Below, piece by piece: positions 31,603 through 40,900 of a DNA stretch of 64,000 nt. The notes below the pieces were generated by a model, which saw nothing but the letters and a program-made list of their open reading frames with translations, was not told where the DNA came from and searched no databases. The translations under genes and the position numbers were made by a program. The stretch's first letter is position 1. The number at the start of each line of letters is the position of its first letter. The DNA lies in NCBI GenBank assembly GCA_964549445.1, contig CAZJVS010000003.1, forward strand, positions 62,001 through 126,000, written 5' to 3'. Source of the stretch: SpSt-539 sp964549445. GTDB lineage: Bacteria; Planctomycetota; Phycisphaerae; UBA1845; UTPLA1.

Positions 31603-33336
31603 TCATGCGTCCGGCGGCAGGGCGGCGAGGGCGGATTGCAGGTCGGCGATGAGCGGGGCGATCGTCGCTTCTGAGAAATCGAAGTTTGCGCCGGCCGTCT
31701 TGAACAACTCCGGCAGCGGGCGGCTGCCGCCGAGGGCGAGGGCAGCGCGGTAGTCGCGGACGGCGCGGGCGTGATCTTTTCGCGCGTTTCGCCAAACCAT
31801 CAGCGCCCCGAGCTGGGCGATTCCATACTCGACGTAGTAGAACGGGTGGGTGAAGGGGTGGAGCTGCCGGTGCCACATGTAGGCTTCGGCGTCGGGGTAG
31901 CCGGTAAAGTCCTCGCCACCGCCGAAGCGCCGCCGCAGGCCGATCCAGGCCTCGCGCCGTTCTTCGCGGGTGTGGTTGGGGTGGGTGTAGATCCAGTGCT
32001 GGAAGGCGTCGACGGTCGCCATCCACGGAAAGAAGATGACGATGCCTTCGAGCTGCTCGCGGCGGGCGCGGTTGAAGTCGGCCGGGCGATAGAACTCGTC
32101 GAGCGTGTCGATGGCGAGCAGCTCCATCGCCATGGAAGCGACTTCGGCGAACTCGATGGGGGCGTGGCGATAGTCTTCGAGCGGCTCGCCGCGCGTGGCG
32201 AAGCCGTGGAAGGCGTGGCCGCCCTCGTGCAATAGCGTCTCGACGTCGCGGTGCTGGCCGACGGCGTTCATGAAGATGAACGGCACGCGGCGCAATTCGA
32301 ATGTCGTCATGTAGCCGCCGGGGGCCTTACCCTTGCGGCTCGACAAATCGAGCAGGCCGGCGGCGCGCATGGCGTCGAATTGGGCGGCCAGCTCGGGCGA
32401 GACTCGCTCGAACGAGCGGCGGCCCTTGTCGACTAGTTCGTCGGCCGCCTCGAACGGTCGGAGCGGCGGACGGTTGTGCACATCGACCGAGAGATCCCAG
32501 GGACGGAGCGGGCGGACGCCGAGAGCTTTTGCGCGTTGCTCGCGCAGCTCGCGCATGGCCGGGACGCCGACGCGCTCGATAGCGGCGGCGAAGCGCTCGC
32601 AGTCGGCGGGGGTGTAATCGAATCGCTGCATGTCCTTGAAGGCGTAGGCGCGATAGTCGGGGCAGTCGGCATTGCGGGCGATGCGGTGGCGGACCTTCAC
32701 CATCTCGTCGAAGAGGGACTCGATCGTGTCGCGGTCGCGCACGCGGCGCGACCAGATGGCTTCCCACGCGGCCTGGCGTTTGGCGCGGTCGGGCAGGTCG
32801 AGCTGGCGGCCGGCCTGTTCGAGCGTCAGCTCCTTGCCGTCGAGCGTCACGGTCATCGCGCCGCAAATCTTCTGATACTGCTGGCGGAGCTTGTCGTCCT
32901 GGGTTTCGAGCGGGACGTTGGCCTCGCGGAACAGATCGACGCGACTTCGGATCGAGCGGACGAGAACTTCGTAGCGCCGCGAGGGCAGCTCGGCATGATG
33001 CGGGCAGGCGAGGAAGCGGCGATCCAACTCGTCCCACGCGACGCGGGCCTGCGGGTCGATCTGCTCGATGAAGTCGAGGTAAGCCCTCTCCTTTGCGGCA
33101 TCGTCGGTCTGGCAGGTCATGGCGACTTCGCGAACGTTGCGCTCTTCGTCGAGGGCGGAACCCAGTTCGGAAGCATCGACTAGCCAGCGTTCAAGATCGG
33201 CAACCGAGCGGAGCGGGCGGGCGCGGAGTTCGTCGAAGTAGGGTTGGATGACCGACCAGTCGCCGAAATTGTCGCCGCGGCGAACGAAACACAGATCGGG
33301 CGGGGTGGTCAGGATGTTGGTGTGGGGACTCGGCAA
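31603..33336 (-). CDS. M3-family oligoendopeptidase (PepF-like)
   Basis: A zinc metallopeptidase of the thimet/oligoendopeptidase F family, about 577 residues. HEGGHAFHGF at about residue 370 gives the HExxH ligands and catalytic Glu, with the third ligand in the following EFAEVASMAMELL helix. It probably degrades short cytosolic peptides. The start is a TTG at 33336, chosen because GGAGG lies 7 nt upstream; an ATG 57 bp further out has no ribosome site and adds a basic, unconserved stretch. Confidence 0.9.
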   Translation of the reverse strand: MPSPHTNILTTPPDLCFVRRGDNFGDWSVIQPYFDELRARPLRSVADLERWLVDASELGSALDEERNVREVAMTCQTDDAAKERAYLDFIEQIDPQARVAWDELDRRFLACPHHAELPSRRYEVLVRSIRSRVDLFREANVPLETQDDKLRQQYQKICGAMTVTLDGKELTLEQAGRQLDLPDRAKRQAAWEAIWSRRVRDRDTIESLFDEMVKVRHRIARNADCPDYRAYAFKDMQRFDYTPADCERFAAAIERVGVPAMRELREQRAKALGVRPLRPWDLSVDVHNRPPLRPFEAADELVDKGRRSFERVSPELAAQFDAMRAAGLLDLSSRKGKAPGGYMTTFELRRVPFIFMNAVGQHRDVETLLHEGGHAFHGFATRGEPLEDYRHAPIEFAEVASMAMELLAIDTLDEFYRPADFNRARREQLEGIVIFFPWMATVDAFQHWIYTHPNHTREERREAWIGLRRRFGGGEDFTGYPDAEAYMWHRQLHPFTHPFYYVEYGIAQLGALMVWRNARKDHARAVRDYRAALALGGSRPLPELFKTAGANFDFSEATIAPLIADLQSALAALPPDA

Positions 33337-33800
33337 TGCAGTTCCTCCGTTCGATCGGACGCTAGCGAGCGATCGGCGGCGCTGCAATCTCACAAGTCGC
33401 GGAAAAAGCGCGGAGTAAAAAAGGCGTGCGGCACCCTGTTTGGTCTTGGCGCGGTCAAAGGGTGCCGCAGCGAGTGGAAGCTTGTTATTTTGCCCGCGGA
33501 AAGTCCCGCAGGTATGTCACCGGGTCCGCTGTCGTTCCCCAAGGTCCGCCCTGCTCGCGAGCAAGGCATAACAATCCGAGCGACAGAACTTTACGCGAGC
33601 GTGTCGGCGGGTTATCACAACCGGACCAACCTACGACTCGCATTTTACCCAAATTAATGCTAGCAGGTCGCGCACTAAAGGCAAGGGGTATCCCCTATTT
33701 TTTCTAACATATGTAGCTGTATTGGCTTGCGCTTGATCGCGGTAGTGGGAGGCGTGAATTCGAGTGTTTTTTCACGGCTGAAAATGCGGTACCGCGCGGC
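33337..33800. other. Intergenic region, no gene seen
   Basis: About 460 bp between two minus-strand genes. The half next to 33700 is AT-rich and contains a weak hairpin AGGGG-TAT-CCCCT (33684-33696) followed on the plus strand by six T. No plus-strand gene precedes it, so it is not convincing as a terminator. No promoter for the peptidase gene stands out. Short open frames here are codon-poor. Confidence 0.4.
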
Positions 33801-34316
33801 TCACGCGACGATTCGTCGTCGACCGGAGCTGACGAAGCTTTCCAAGTCTTGAAAGTCCCACGATTCGCGCGGCGGATGGCCGCCTTTTGCGTCGCGAACG
33901 ACCACGCTGTGGAAGTCGACGAGCGCACGAACAGCGAACCGATCACAGCGAGCTTCTTTCTGGCGCGGGTTGCGGCGGGCCCGTGCGATCAGCCAGTGAT
34001 AGAACTCGTGCAGGAAGACGAAGAGCACCAGCCGCTCGGCATCGGGCACATCTATCACATAGACCTCGCGCCACCAGCAGCGGCGATTACTCTGGGCGCG
34101 GGCGATGTCGGTCTGCACTTGGAGTGGATAGCGCACCGACCGGCCGATGTTCACCAGGATGCGACCTTCGCGATAGTAGCAGACGCCGGAGAACGGAGAG
34201 CCACGACTGTAACGCACGAAGACCCGCAGGTGATCGTGGGGCCAGTCGGCGACATGATGCTCGAAGAGCGCGGCCAGCCGGGGCGTGTCGAGCGCGGTAG
34301 TGTTGCGGAGAATCAT
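33801..34316 (-). CDS. Small zincin-like metalloprotease (HEFYH)
   Basis: 171 residues with HEFYH (His103, Glu104, His107) followed 17 residues further on by ...KEARCDRFAVRALVDFH. This HExxH plus downstream ExxxD/FA arrangement is as in gluzincin-type or ImmA/IrrE-type proteases. I could not place it in a named family. It starts 14 bp after kpsF stops on the same strand, so co-expression with the envelope sugar gene is likely. The start ATG at 34316 has no longer plausible alternative. Confidence 0.68.
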   Translation of the reverse strand: MILRNTTALDTPRLAALFEHHVADWPHDHLRVFVRYSRGSPFSGVCYYREGRILVNIGRSVRYPLQVQTDIARAQSNRRCWWREVYVIDVPDAERLVLFVFLHEFYHWLIARARRNPRQKEARCDRFAVRALVDFHSVVVRDAKGGHPPRESWDFQDLESFVSSGRRRIVA

Positions 34317-34330
34317 GCTCGATCGGCCCG

Positions 34331-35329
34331 TCAGGCGATGCCGGCTTTCATCAGATCCTGCAGGCGAATCACCCCGAGCGGCGCGCCGCGCGGATCGGCG
34401 ACCACCAGGGCCGTGATGACCGACGAGCGCATAAGCTCGAGGCACTGAACGGCAAGCGTGTCGGGCGCGATCGATGAGACCGGCACGGGAATATCGTTGG
34501 GGTCGCGCCGGCTGCGGCGCCAGGCGTCGCGAACCGCTATCTCCATCGGGCGCTCGTGCCGTTCGATGAGCCGGCGCAGGTCGCCGTCGGTAAACACGCC
34601 GAACAGCCGGCCGTCGGCTTCGACGAGGCAGGCCATGCCGAGGTGCTTGTTGGTCAGTTCTTTGAGCAGGTCGCGAAAAGGCGCATCGACGGCAACACAC
34701 GGCAGATCCGCGCCACCATGCATGAGGTCTTTCGCTCGAAGCAACAGGCGGCGGCCGAGCGGGCCTTCGGGGTGAAACCTCGCGAAGTCTTCCTCCTTGA
34801 GGCCGCGGGCGTCGAGCAGGGCCATGGCGAGGGCGTCGCCGAGGGCGAGCATCAAGGTGGTGCTCGTCGTTGGCGCGAGGGCGAGCGGGCCGGCCTCGCG
34901 GCACTTGGGGAGCGGCAGACAGACATCGCAGAGTTCGGCGAGAGGCGAGCCATCTTCGCAGAGGGCGATCGCGTGTCCGCCGACACGACGGAAGTGTCCG
35001 GCGAAGCGGACCATCTCTTCGGTGTGGCCGCTGCGCGAGAGCGCGAGCAGCAGGTCGTCGGGACCGACGAGGCCGAGATCGCCGTGGAGACCTTCGACGG
35101 GGTGCATATATGCGGCGGCGGTCCCTGTGCTCGAGAGTGTCGCGGCGATCTTGCGGGCGATGATGCCGCTCTTACCGAGTCCGCTGACCATCACTCGGCC
35201 GCCGGGTGGCAGCGAGAGAACTCGACGAACGGCCGCGCGGAATGGTTCGCCGAGCGTCTGGGCGAGCGACGACAGCGCCCTCGCCTCTTCCTCGATCACG
35301 CCTCGTCCAAGCAAGACCGGATCGCTCAA
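34331..35329 (-). CDS. kdsD: Arabinose-5-phosphate isomerase (KpsF/KdsD)
   Basis: Converts D-ribulose 5-phosphate to D-arabinose 5-phosphate, the first step toward Kdo for LPS or capsule. The SIS domain (about 40-170) shows VSGLGKSGIIARKIAATLSSTGT and LALSRSGHTEEMV, and the C-terminal half has two CBS domains (about 205-330). 332 residues, normal. It is separated from the upstream BY-kinase gene by an intrinsic terminator, so it has its own promoter. Together with lptB it points to a Kdo-containing outer-membrane polysaccharide. Confidence 0.93.
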   Translation of the reverse strand: MSDPVLLGRGVIEEEARALSSLAQTLGEPFRAAVRRVLSLPPGGRVMVSGLGKSGIIARKIAATLSSTGTAAAYMHPVEGLHGDLGLVGPDDLLLALSRSGHTEEMVRFAGHFRRVGGHAIALCEDGSPLAELCDVCLPLPKCREAGPLALAPTTSTTLMLALGDALAMALLDARGLKEEDFARFHPEGPLGRRLLLRAKDLMHGGADLPCVAVDAPFRDLLKELTNKHLGMACLVEADGRLFGVFTDGDLRRLIERHERPMEIAVRDAWRRSRRDPNDIPVPVSSIAPDTLAVQCLELMRSSVITALVVADPRGAPLGVIRLQDLMKAGIA

Positions 35330-35381
35330 TGCAGACGCTCCTTCGGGCCGCCGGGGATTGTAACGAGGCGCCGCGGGTAGC

Positions 35382-35417
35382 GAAAAGAAAGCGGCAGGAT
35401 CGATCGATCCTGCCGCT
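35382..35417 (-). terminator. Intrinsic terminator after the BY-kinase gene
   Basis: A perfect 28-nt palindrome AGCGGCAGGATCGA/TCGATCCTGCCGCT (35390-35417) followed on the minus strand by TTTCTTTT. It lies 29 bp beyond the stop of the Wzz/BY-kinase gene and so ends the exosortase/EPS transcript. Confidence 0.82.
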
Positions 35418-35445
35418 GCTCGAGTTCGTTGCCGGAGAATGTCGG

Positions 35446-37815
35446 CTAGGTTTCGTCTTCGTCGCGATCGCCGCGGGCCGACTCCAAATTCTCCTTGGTG
35501 ATCTGTTCGGCCAGCTTCTCCTCCTGGCCGATCGTCGGGTAGTCCGACTCGCCGGGGAGCCGCATCTTGCCGGGAACAGCGCCTTCATCGTCAGACTTGT
35601 AGTCGTAGAAGGCACGATAGTGCTTGCGGAAGTAGCCGCCGCGCGTGGTCTGCACGGCGTTGAGGACGGCACCGAGGATGCGGGCGTTGATGGCATCGAG
35701 CTGGGCGCGGGCCCGCGTTAGCGCGCCACGCGACGTATTGCGGAAGCGGCAGACCAACAGGGCGCCATCGACGGCACCGGCGAGCACGAGCGCGTCGGAA
35801 ACGAGCAGCACGGGCGGCCCGTCAAAGATGACTTGGTCGTAGCGGGAGCGGGCGTCGGCAATCAGGTCGCGCAGGAAGCTGCCACCCAACAGCTCCGACG
35901 GGTTCTGCGGGGTCGGGCCGCTGCCGACGATGTCGAGGCCCGGTACGTCCGAGGCGACGACCACGTCGGACAACTTGGCCTGGCCGATCAGGACGTTACT
36001 CAGGCCCTGCTCGCCGATGGCCGGGAAGAGCTTTCGCAGGGCCGGCCGACGGAAGTTGGCGTCGATCAGGAGGACCTTGCGGCCGCTCATGGCAATGGCG
36101 GCGGCCAGGTTGACGGCGACGGTGGTCTTTCCGTCTTCGGCGCCGTTGCTGGTGACCAGCAGGACGCCCTGGTGCTCGACCGGGGCCGAGAAGAAGAGGT
36201 TCGTTCGGAGCTGGCGGAAGGTCTCGGCGATCACCGAGTGTGGCGACTCGATGGACGCCATCTCGATGCGGCCGATTTCAATCTCCTCGTCGTCGATGTT
36301 GGGAATGCTGCTGAGGACCGGCAGCCCGATGTGGCGCTGGATGTCGCGCGGTGTGCGGACCGATGTGTCGATGACCTCCAACAACACAGCGAGACCGACC
36401 GCGAGTATCAGGCCGAGACCAATGCCGATCGGAACGTTGATAAGCCACTGGGGACTGTGTCGACGTTTCGGCTCTTCCGCGCGCGACATCTGCTGAATGC
36501 GGACGGATTTCTCACGGCGAAGCTGTTGATTCAGGTATTCAAGCTGCTGCGAGAGATTCTGGTGATTCTCGCGAAGCCGCTCGCGCTCCTCGAGCTCCCG
36601 CATGTACCGCGCGATCTTGGTGTCCATGTCGCGCTGCTCGGCCTGCACCTGCTCGACCTGCTCGGCGAGCTTCTGCTCCTGCTCCTGGGCTTGGTAGTAG
36701 TCGTTTCGGGCCTGGTCGAGCTGCTGGTTGCGGTACTCGTTGATCTTCTCAAGCGTCGCGCTCGCGAGCCGGTCGGACAACTGTTGCACCATTGCCGCCA
36801 TCTGCTTCGACTGCCGATGGTTGGGGCCATACGTGGACGAAATGGTCTCGAGCGACGTGCGGCCGTAGTCCAGCCGCGAGCGCAGGTCGGCGAGGATGGG
36901 ATCCATCGCTAGGGCCGCCTGCATGTCGGCGGTGATGGGCATTTCATCGGCCTTCATGTCGCGCAGTGTTTCCCAAAGCTGCTTTCGCCCCAGCTTCTGC
37001 ATTTCCAACTCGGTCCGAAGCGCGGTAAGGGTCATCAACTTCTCGTTGACCGGATTGGTTCCGCCGGTCAACACGGCGGCCGGAAGCTGTCCGCGAAGGT
37101 TGTCGAGGTTTTGGTTCTGCTGATCGAGTAGTGACTTGGCGGTCGAGGCCTCCTTTGTCAGTCGATCGACTTCGGATCGGAAGCGGTTCTTCTGAATCTC
37201 GTTCACCTTGGAGATGTATTTGCCAACGACCATGTTTGCGATCTTTGGTAGATCGCTCGGGTTGCGGCCGGATGCTTGAACGAGCATGAAGCTCGTGGCG
37301 GGGATTGGCGCGACCGAAAGGATGCTCTCCAGCTCCTTCGCCAGGTCCAGCGTTGGATCGTTCTTGAGCATGAGTTCGCGGTACCAGGTCGTTTCCTTCA
37401 CTTCGGGCGATTCGAGCGCGTCGCGCAGCACGTCCGGGCTCGTGACAAGGACGGCCTGGTCCTTCACGAGGGCCTCCATTTCCAGCGGCGTCATGGCTCG
37501 ATTGCCAAGCCGGTCCTCAGCGAGGACATCTCCCGGCGTGACCGACTCAACCTTGACGTGTGCCTCGGCTCGGAACTCCGGCGCGTATTGAATCCATAGA
37601 ACGGTCAGGCCGATGGTCAACCCGACGATCAGAAGCCAGACAAAGAGCACCATGATCATGCGTTGACGGACGGCCCGAAGAATGTCGCCGGCCGTCAGCG
37701 AAATGCCGGTGCCCCCGCCCCCCGCGTGACCGCCCGGTCGCCGATGTTGGGCCGGCCATATCCCGCCCTGACCGGAAAGCGGACTCGATCCCGATGCGGC
37801 TGTCAGTGTCGTCAT
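35446..37815 (-). CDS. Wzz/GumC-type chain-length regulator fused to BY-kinase
   Basis: 789 residues. A TM helix near residue 55, a periplasmic Wzz domain, and about 200 residues of Gln/Glu-rich coiled coil (roughly 240-450) precede a second TM helix (about 470-490) with the Wzz motif NVPIGIGLGLILAVG. The cytoplasmic tyrosine kinase domain has Walker A SNGAEDGKTTVAVNLAAA, Walker A' VLLIDANFRRP and Walker B VIFDGPPVLL. A Tyr-rich tail (about 727-739) gives autophosphorylation sites. Such proteins set exopolysaccharide chain length by cycling phosphorylation; this form accompanies exosortase loci. ATG 37815 is used; further upstream codons are unlikely. Confidence 0.92.
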   Translation of the reverse strand: MTTLTAASGSSPLSGQGGIWPAQHRRPGGHAGGGGTGISLTAGDILRAVRQRMIMVLFVWLLIVGLTIGLTVLWIQYAPEFRAEAHVKVESVTPGDVLAEDRLGNRAMTPLEMEALVKDQAVLVTSPDVLRDALESPEVKETTWYRELMLKNDPTLDLAKELESILSVAPIPATSFMLVQASGRNPSDLPKIANMVVGKYISKVNEIQKNRFRSEVDRLTKEASTAKSLLDQQNQNLDNLRGQLPAAVLTGGTNPVNEKLMTLTALRTELEMQKLGRKQLWETLRDMKADEMPITADMQAALAMDPILADLRSRLDYGRTSLETISSTYGPNHRQSKQMAAMVQQLSDRLASATLEKINEYRNQQLDQARNDYYQAQEQEQKLAEQVEQVQAEQRDMDTKIARYMRELEERERLRENHQNLSQQLEYLNQQLRREKSVRIQQMSRAEEPKRRHSPQWLINVPIGIGLGLILAVGLAVLLEVIDTSVRTPRDIQRHIGLPVLSSIPNIDDEEIEIGRIEMASIESPHSVIAETFRQLRTNLFFSAPVEHQGVLLVTSNGAEDGKTTVAVNLAAAIAMSGRKVLLIDANFRRPALRKLFPAIGEQGLSNVLIGQAKLSDVVVASDVPGLDIVGSGPTPQNPSELLGGSFLRDLIADARSRYDQVIFDGPPVLLVSDALVLAGAVDGALLVCRFRNTSRGALTRARAQLDAINARILGAVLNAVQTTRGGYFRKHYRAFYDYKSDDEGAVPGKMRLPGESDYPTIGQEEKLAEQITKENLESARGDRDEDET

Positions 37816-37991
37816 GTTGATCGCAACCTCATGCGGTGTACGTCGCCGTTTCCAGGCCGGATTCCCCGACCGGCCGTCGGTCTTCTGTTGCTGTGCGCGT
37901 GCCTTCCGGTCCCACTCGCCGCCGCGGCAAGCGCGCGACCCGGGGGCATTCACAAATACATCAACGGCCGTCTATTACATCGGCCGCAGGA

Positions 37992-40900
37992 TTACTTCTG
38001 GCTTGACAGCTCTTTGAGGGCTTTTTCGGCCTTTTCCATGAATTCGGTTTCTTTCGCCTTTTCTGCCGCGCGAATGGCGGCTTCAAAGCGAGTTCGGGCA
38101 TCCTCTTTGTTACCCATCCGCTGATAGACCATCCCCAAGTGGTACAAGGCCGGGATGTTGCCCGGATCGAGGTCGACCGCCTTCAAGAGAGTCCCCTCGG
38201 CATCGCCCAGCCGGCCAGACTCGGCCAGCGCCCAACCCAGCGTATCGACGGTATTGGCGTCACGCGGGGCGATTTGCTCGGCACGCTCGGCGTATTTGAG
38301 GGCCTCCGCGGGCTGCTTCAAGTTATCTACGAGCATGTAGGCCGCATTGTTCAGGGCGAGAGGGCTGGACGGGTCGAGCGCCAGCGCTTTCTCGTATTTC
38401 TCCTTGGCATCCTGGAACTTACCCATCTTCGTAAGCGTGATGGCCTGCCCCAACAGACCAAACAACAGATCGTCGTCGCGGTCGGCACTGTCGATGATTT
38501 CATCGCCAACACGGACTGCCTCGTCGTATCGTTGTAGCTGGAAAAGCAGCTGCATCATAAGTTTAAGGCTCTCCGATGTACTGCGACCGGCGGCCTTATC
38601 CGCCGCCAGCCGTTTCTGGGCTTGGTCGAGCGCCGACTCTACCCCGAGCGATACGGCCATGGTCGCGGCTATGAAGCGGTATGCCTCAAAGTCGTCGCGT
38701 GCGGCCGTGAGCGCAGCGTCGAAGTGTTTGTTGGCCTCCTCAGGCTCTTTCTTGGCTGCGTACGCCTTACCGAGTGCGGCCTCCGCCATCGGAAGGCGGC
38801 GGCGGCGATTGGCCGGAAGCGCCTTCGTCACAAATGCGATCACATCGTCGTAGCGGCCGGCCGCTTCCATTGCCGCGATGAGCTGGAGGACCGGGCTTGT
38901 GGCGAACTTGCTGGCCTGAACGGCTTGGGAAAAACCGGTAATGGCCTTGCGGCTGTCCTTGGAGGCGACGCCGATCTGGCCAATGAACTGCGGCCAGCGG
39001 TAGTCATCGGGGAATCGCCGCATGTAGTCATACGCGAGGGACTCGGCGTCGCCCAGGCGCGGCGGGTCGGCTCGCATGTATTGCTCGATGAGGGCGGTGG
39101 CCGCGTTGGCGGCGTCCGGGGACTCCTTCAGGATGGACTGGAGTTCGGCGATTCCCTCTTCGAACTTTCCGGACGCGATGAGGGCCTTTCCGAGTGCTAT
39201 GCGGTGTTCGTAGTTGAAGGCGTCGGGCCGGAAGGCCTTGGCCTTCTTGAGCATGTCGAGTGCGATCGGCCAGCGCTGTCGCATGGCCTGGATCTGACCG
39301 TATTGCCACAGGGCGACGGCGGAGTCGGATTTCTTTTCAAGCTGCTGCTGGAAGGCCTTTTCGGCCTGTCCGACGTCTCCCTGCTGGAGATAGAAGAGGC
39401 CTTTGAAGAGCGGGCCCTGCTCGTCGTCGGGATAAGCGGCAATGTAGGCGTCGATCTCGGTGGCAGCCCGCTTCTTGTCGCGGAGCATGATAACGGACTG
39501 GATGATGCGCTGCTGGATGGTGGGGAGGATGGCCGGGTCATCCTTGGCCAGGTCGCGGGCCTTCTGGAACCAGTCGAGGGCGTCGGAGGCGCGGTTGATC
39601 CGGGCATAGAACTCCCCGGCGGCGGCCGTGACGTTTGCTGTGGGCGAGAGCGTGGCGGCCAGCAGGTAGTAGCGCTCGGCGTTCTCCTGGAGGTCGAGGT
39701 CGTCGTAGTAGGCCGCCAGCATCGAGGCGATGCCGGCTTTGTCCTCCTTCTTTTCCACTTTCTTGAGAAGTTCGGAGAGGGCCTTTTCGCCGTCGGCCGG
39801 ACGATCGAGCTGCTTGCCGTAGATGCGGGCGGCCTCGTAGACGGTGCGGTAGGCTTCGCGATTGCCGTCGCCGATTCGCTTGTCATTCTCGGCGAGGGCA
39901 GCCCGGAGGCACTCGTCGGCCTGGTCCGGCTTTTTGGTCTTGGCGTAGAGTCCGGCAAGGGTAATAAGGTTTTGAATGTTGGTCGGGTCGCTTGCTCGGA
40001 CTTTCTCGCGAGAGGCGATGCCGGCGACAGGATCGTCCTGTTCGGCAAGCAGCTGGGCCTGTTCCTTGACGAAGGTGTCATTGGGAAGCGCGCGCGCCGC
40101 GGCGGTCAGGTAAGGCTTCGCGGCAGCCCGGTCGCCCTGCTCGATGAGCAAGGCGGCCATCATGCGATTTGCGTCGCCGTTGGCCGGGTCGAGCTTGAGG
40201 GCGTGCTGGTCGAGGGCGGCGCGGGCCTCGGCCCGCTGATTGTTGATGAGATAGGCGCCGGCCAGAAGCGTCCATGCCTGCGAGTTGGACGGGTACTCGG
40301 CGAGGCCCTCGCGGTAGAACTGGATTGCCTTGGAGAATTCATTCCGGGCCATGGCGAGTCGGCCACGCATGATCTTGCCGCGCGTGCCGTCGGCATTCAG
40401 TTCCTTATCGCGCTCGACGTATTTTTCGGCAGCGGCCCAGTCTTTGCGCCGGACAGCGAATTTGAACTGTTGCTCAAGAACCATGGGTGAGTTGGGTTCG
40501 AGTTTCTCGGCCTCATCGAGCGCCGTCTTGGCGGCGGCGAGCGATTTTTCGTCGTTGCCGCCGTTTTGCATGTAATAGTTGTACGTCATGATCGCGCGGA
40601 AGAACGGGTTGGTCTCGGCGTTGACAAACTCCAGCAGCTTGCCCTTGCGGACCTCGGGGTCCTCGTTCGGGTTGAGACTGAGCGAAAGGAGCTTGAGACT
40701 TCGGTCATCGGGCTTGGCGCGAAGGCCGGCCTCGACCGCCTCGCGCGCCCCAGCTTCGTCCGCCGGTTTCTTTGTGGCCAGGATTTGCGCCAGAAGGGTG
40801 TATGCCTGGATATTCTTGGGGTCATCCTTGATGATCGCTCGGACGGCGGCTGCGGCATCGTCCATGCGTTCCTGCGCCGCAAGCAACTGGGCGCTACGCA

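Noticed and set aside
33684..33703. Terminator-like hairpin with T-run
   Set aside because: Stem is only 5 bp with a 3-nt loop and no gene precedes it on that strand.
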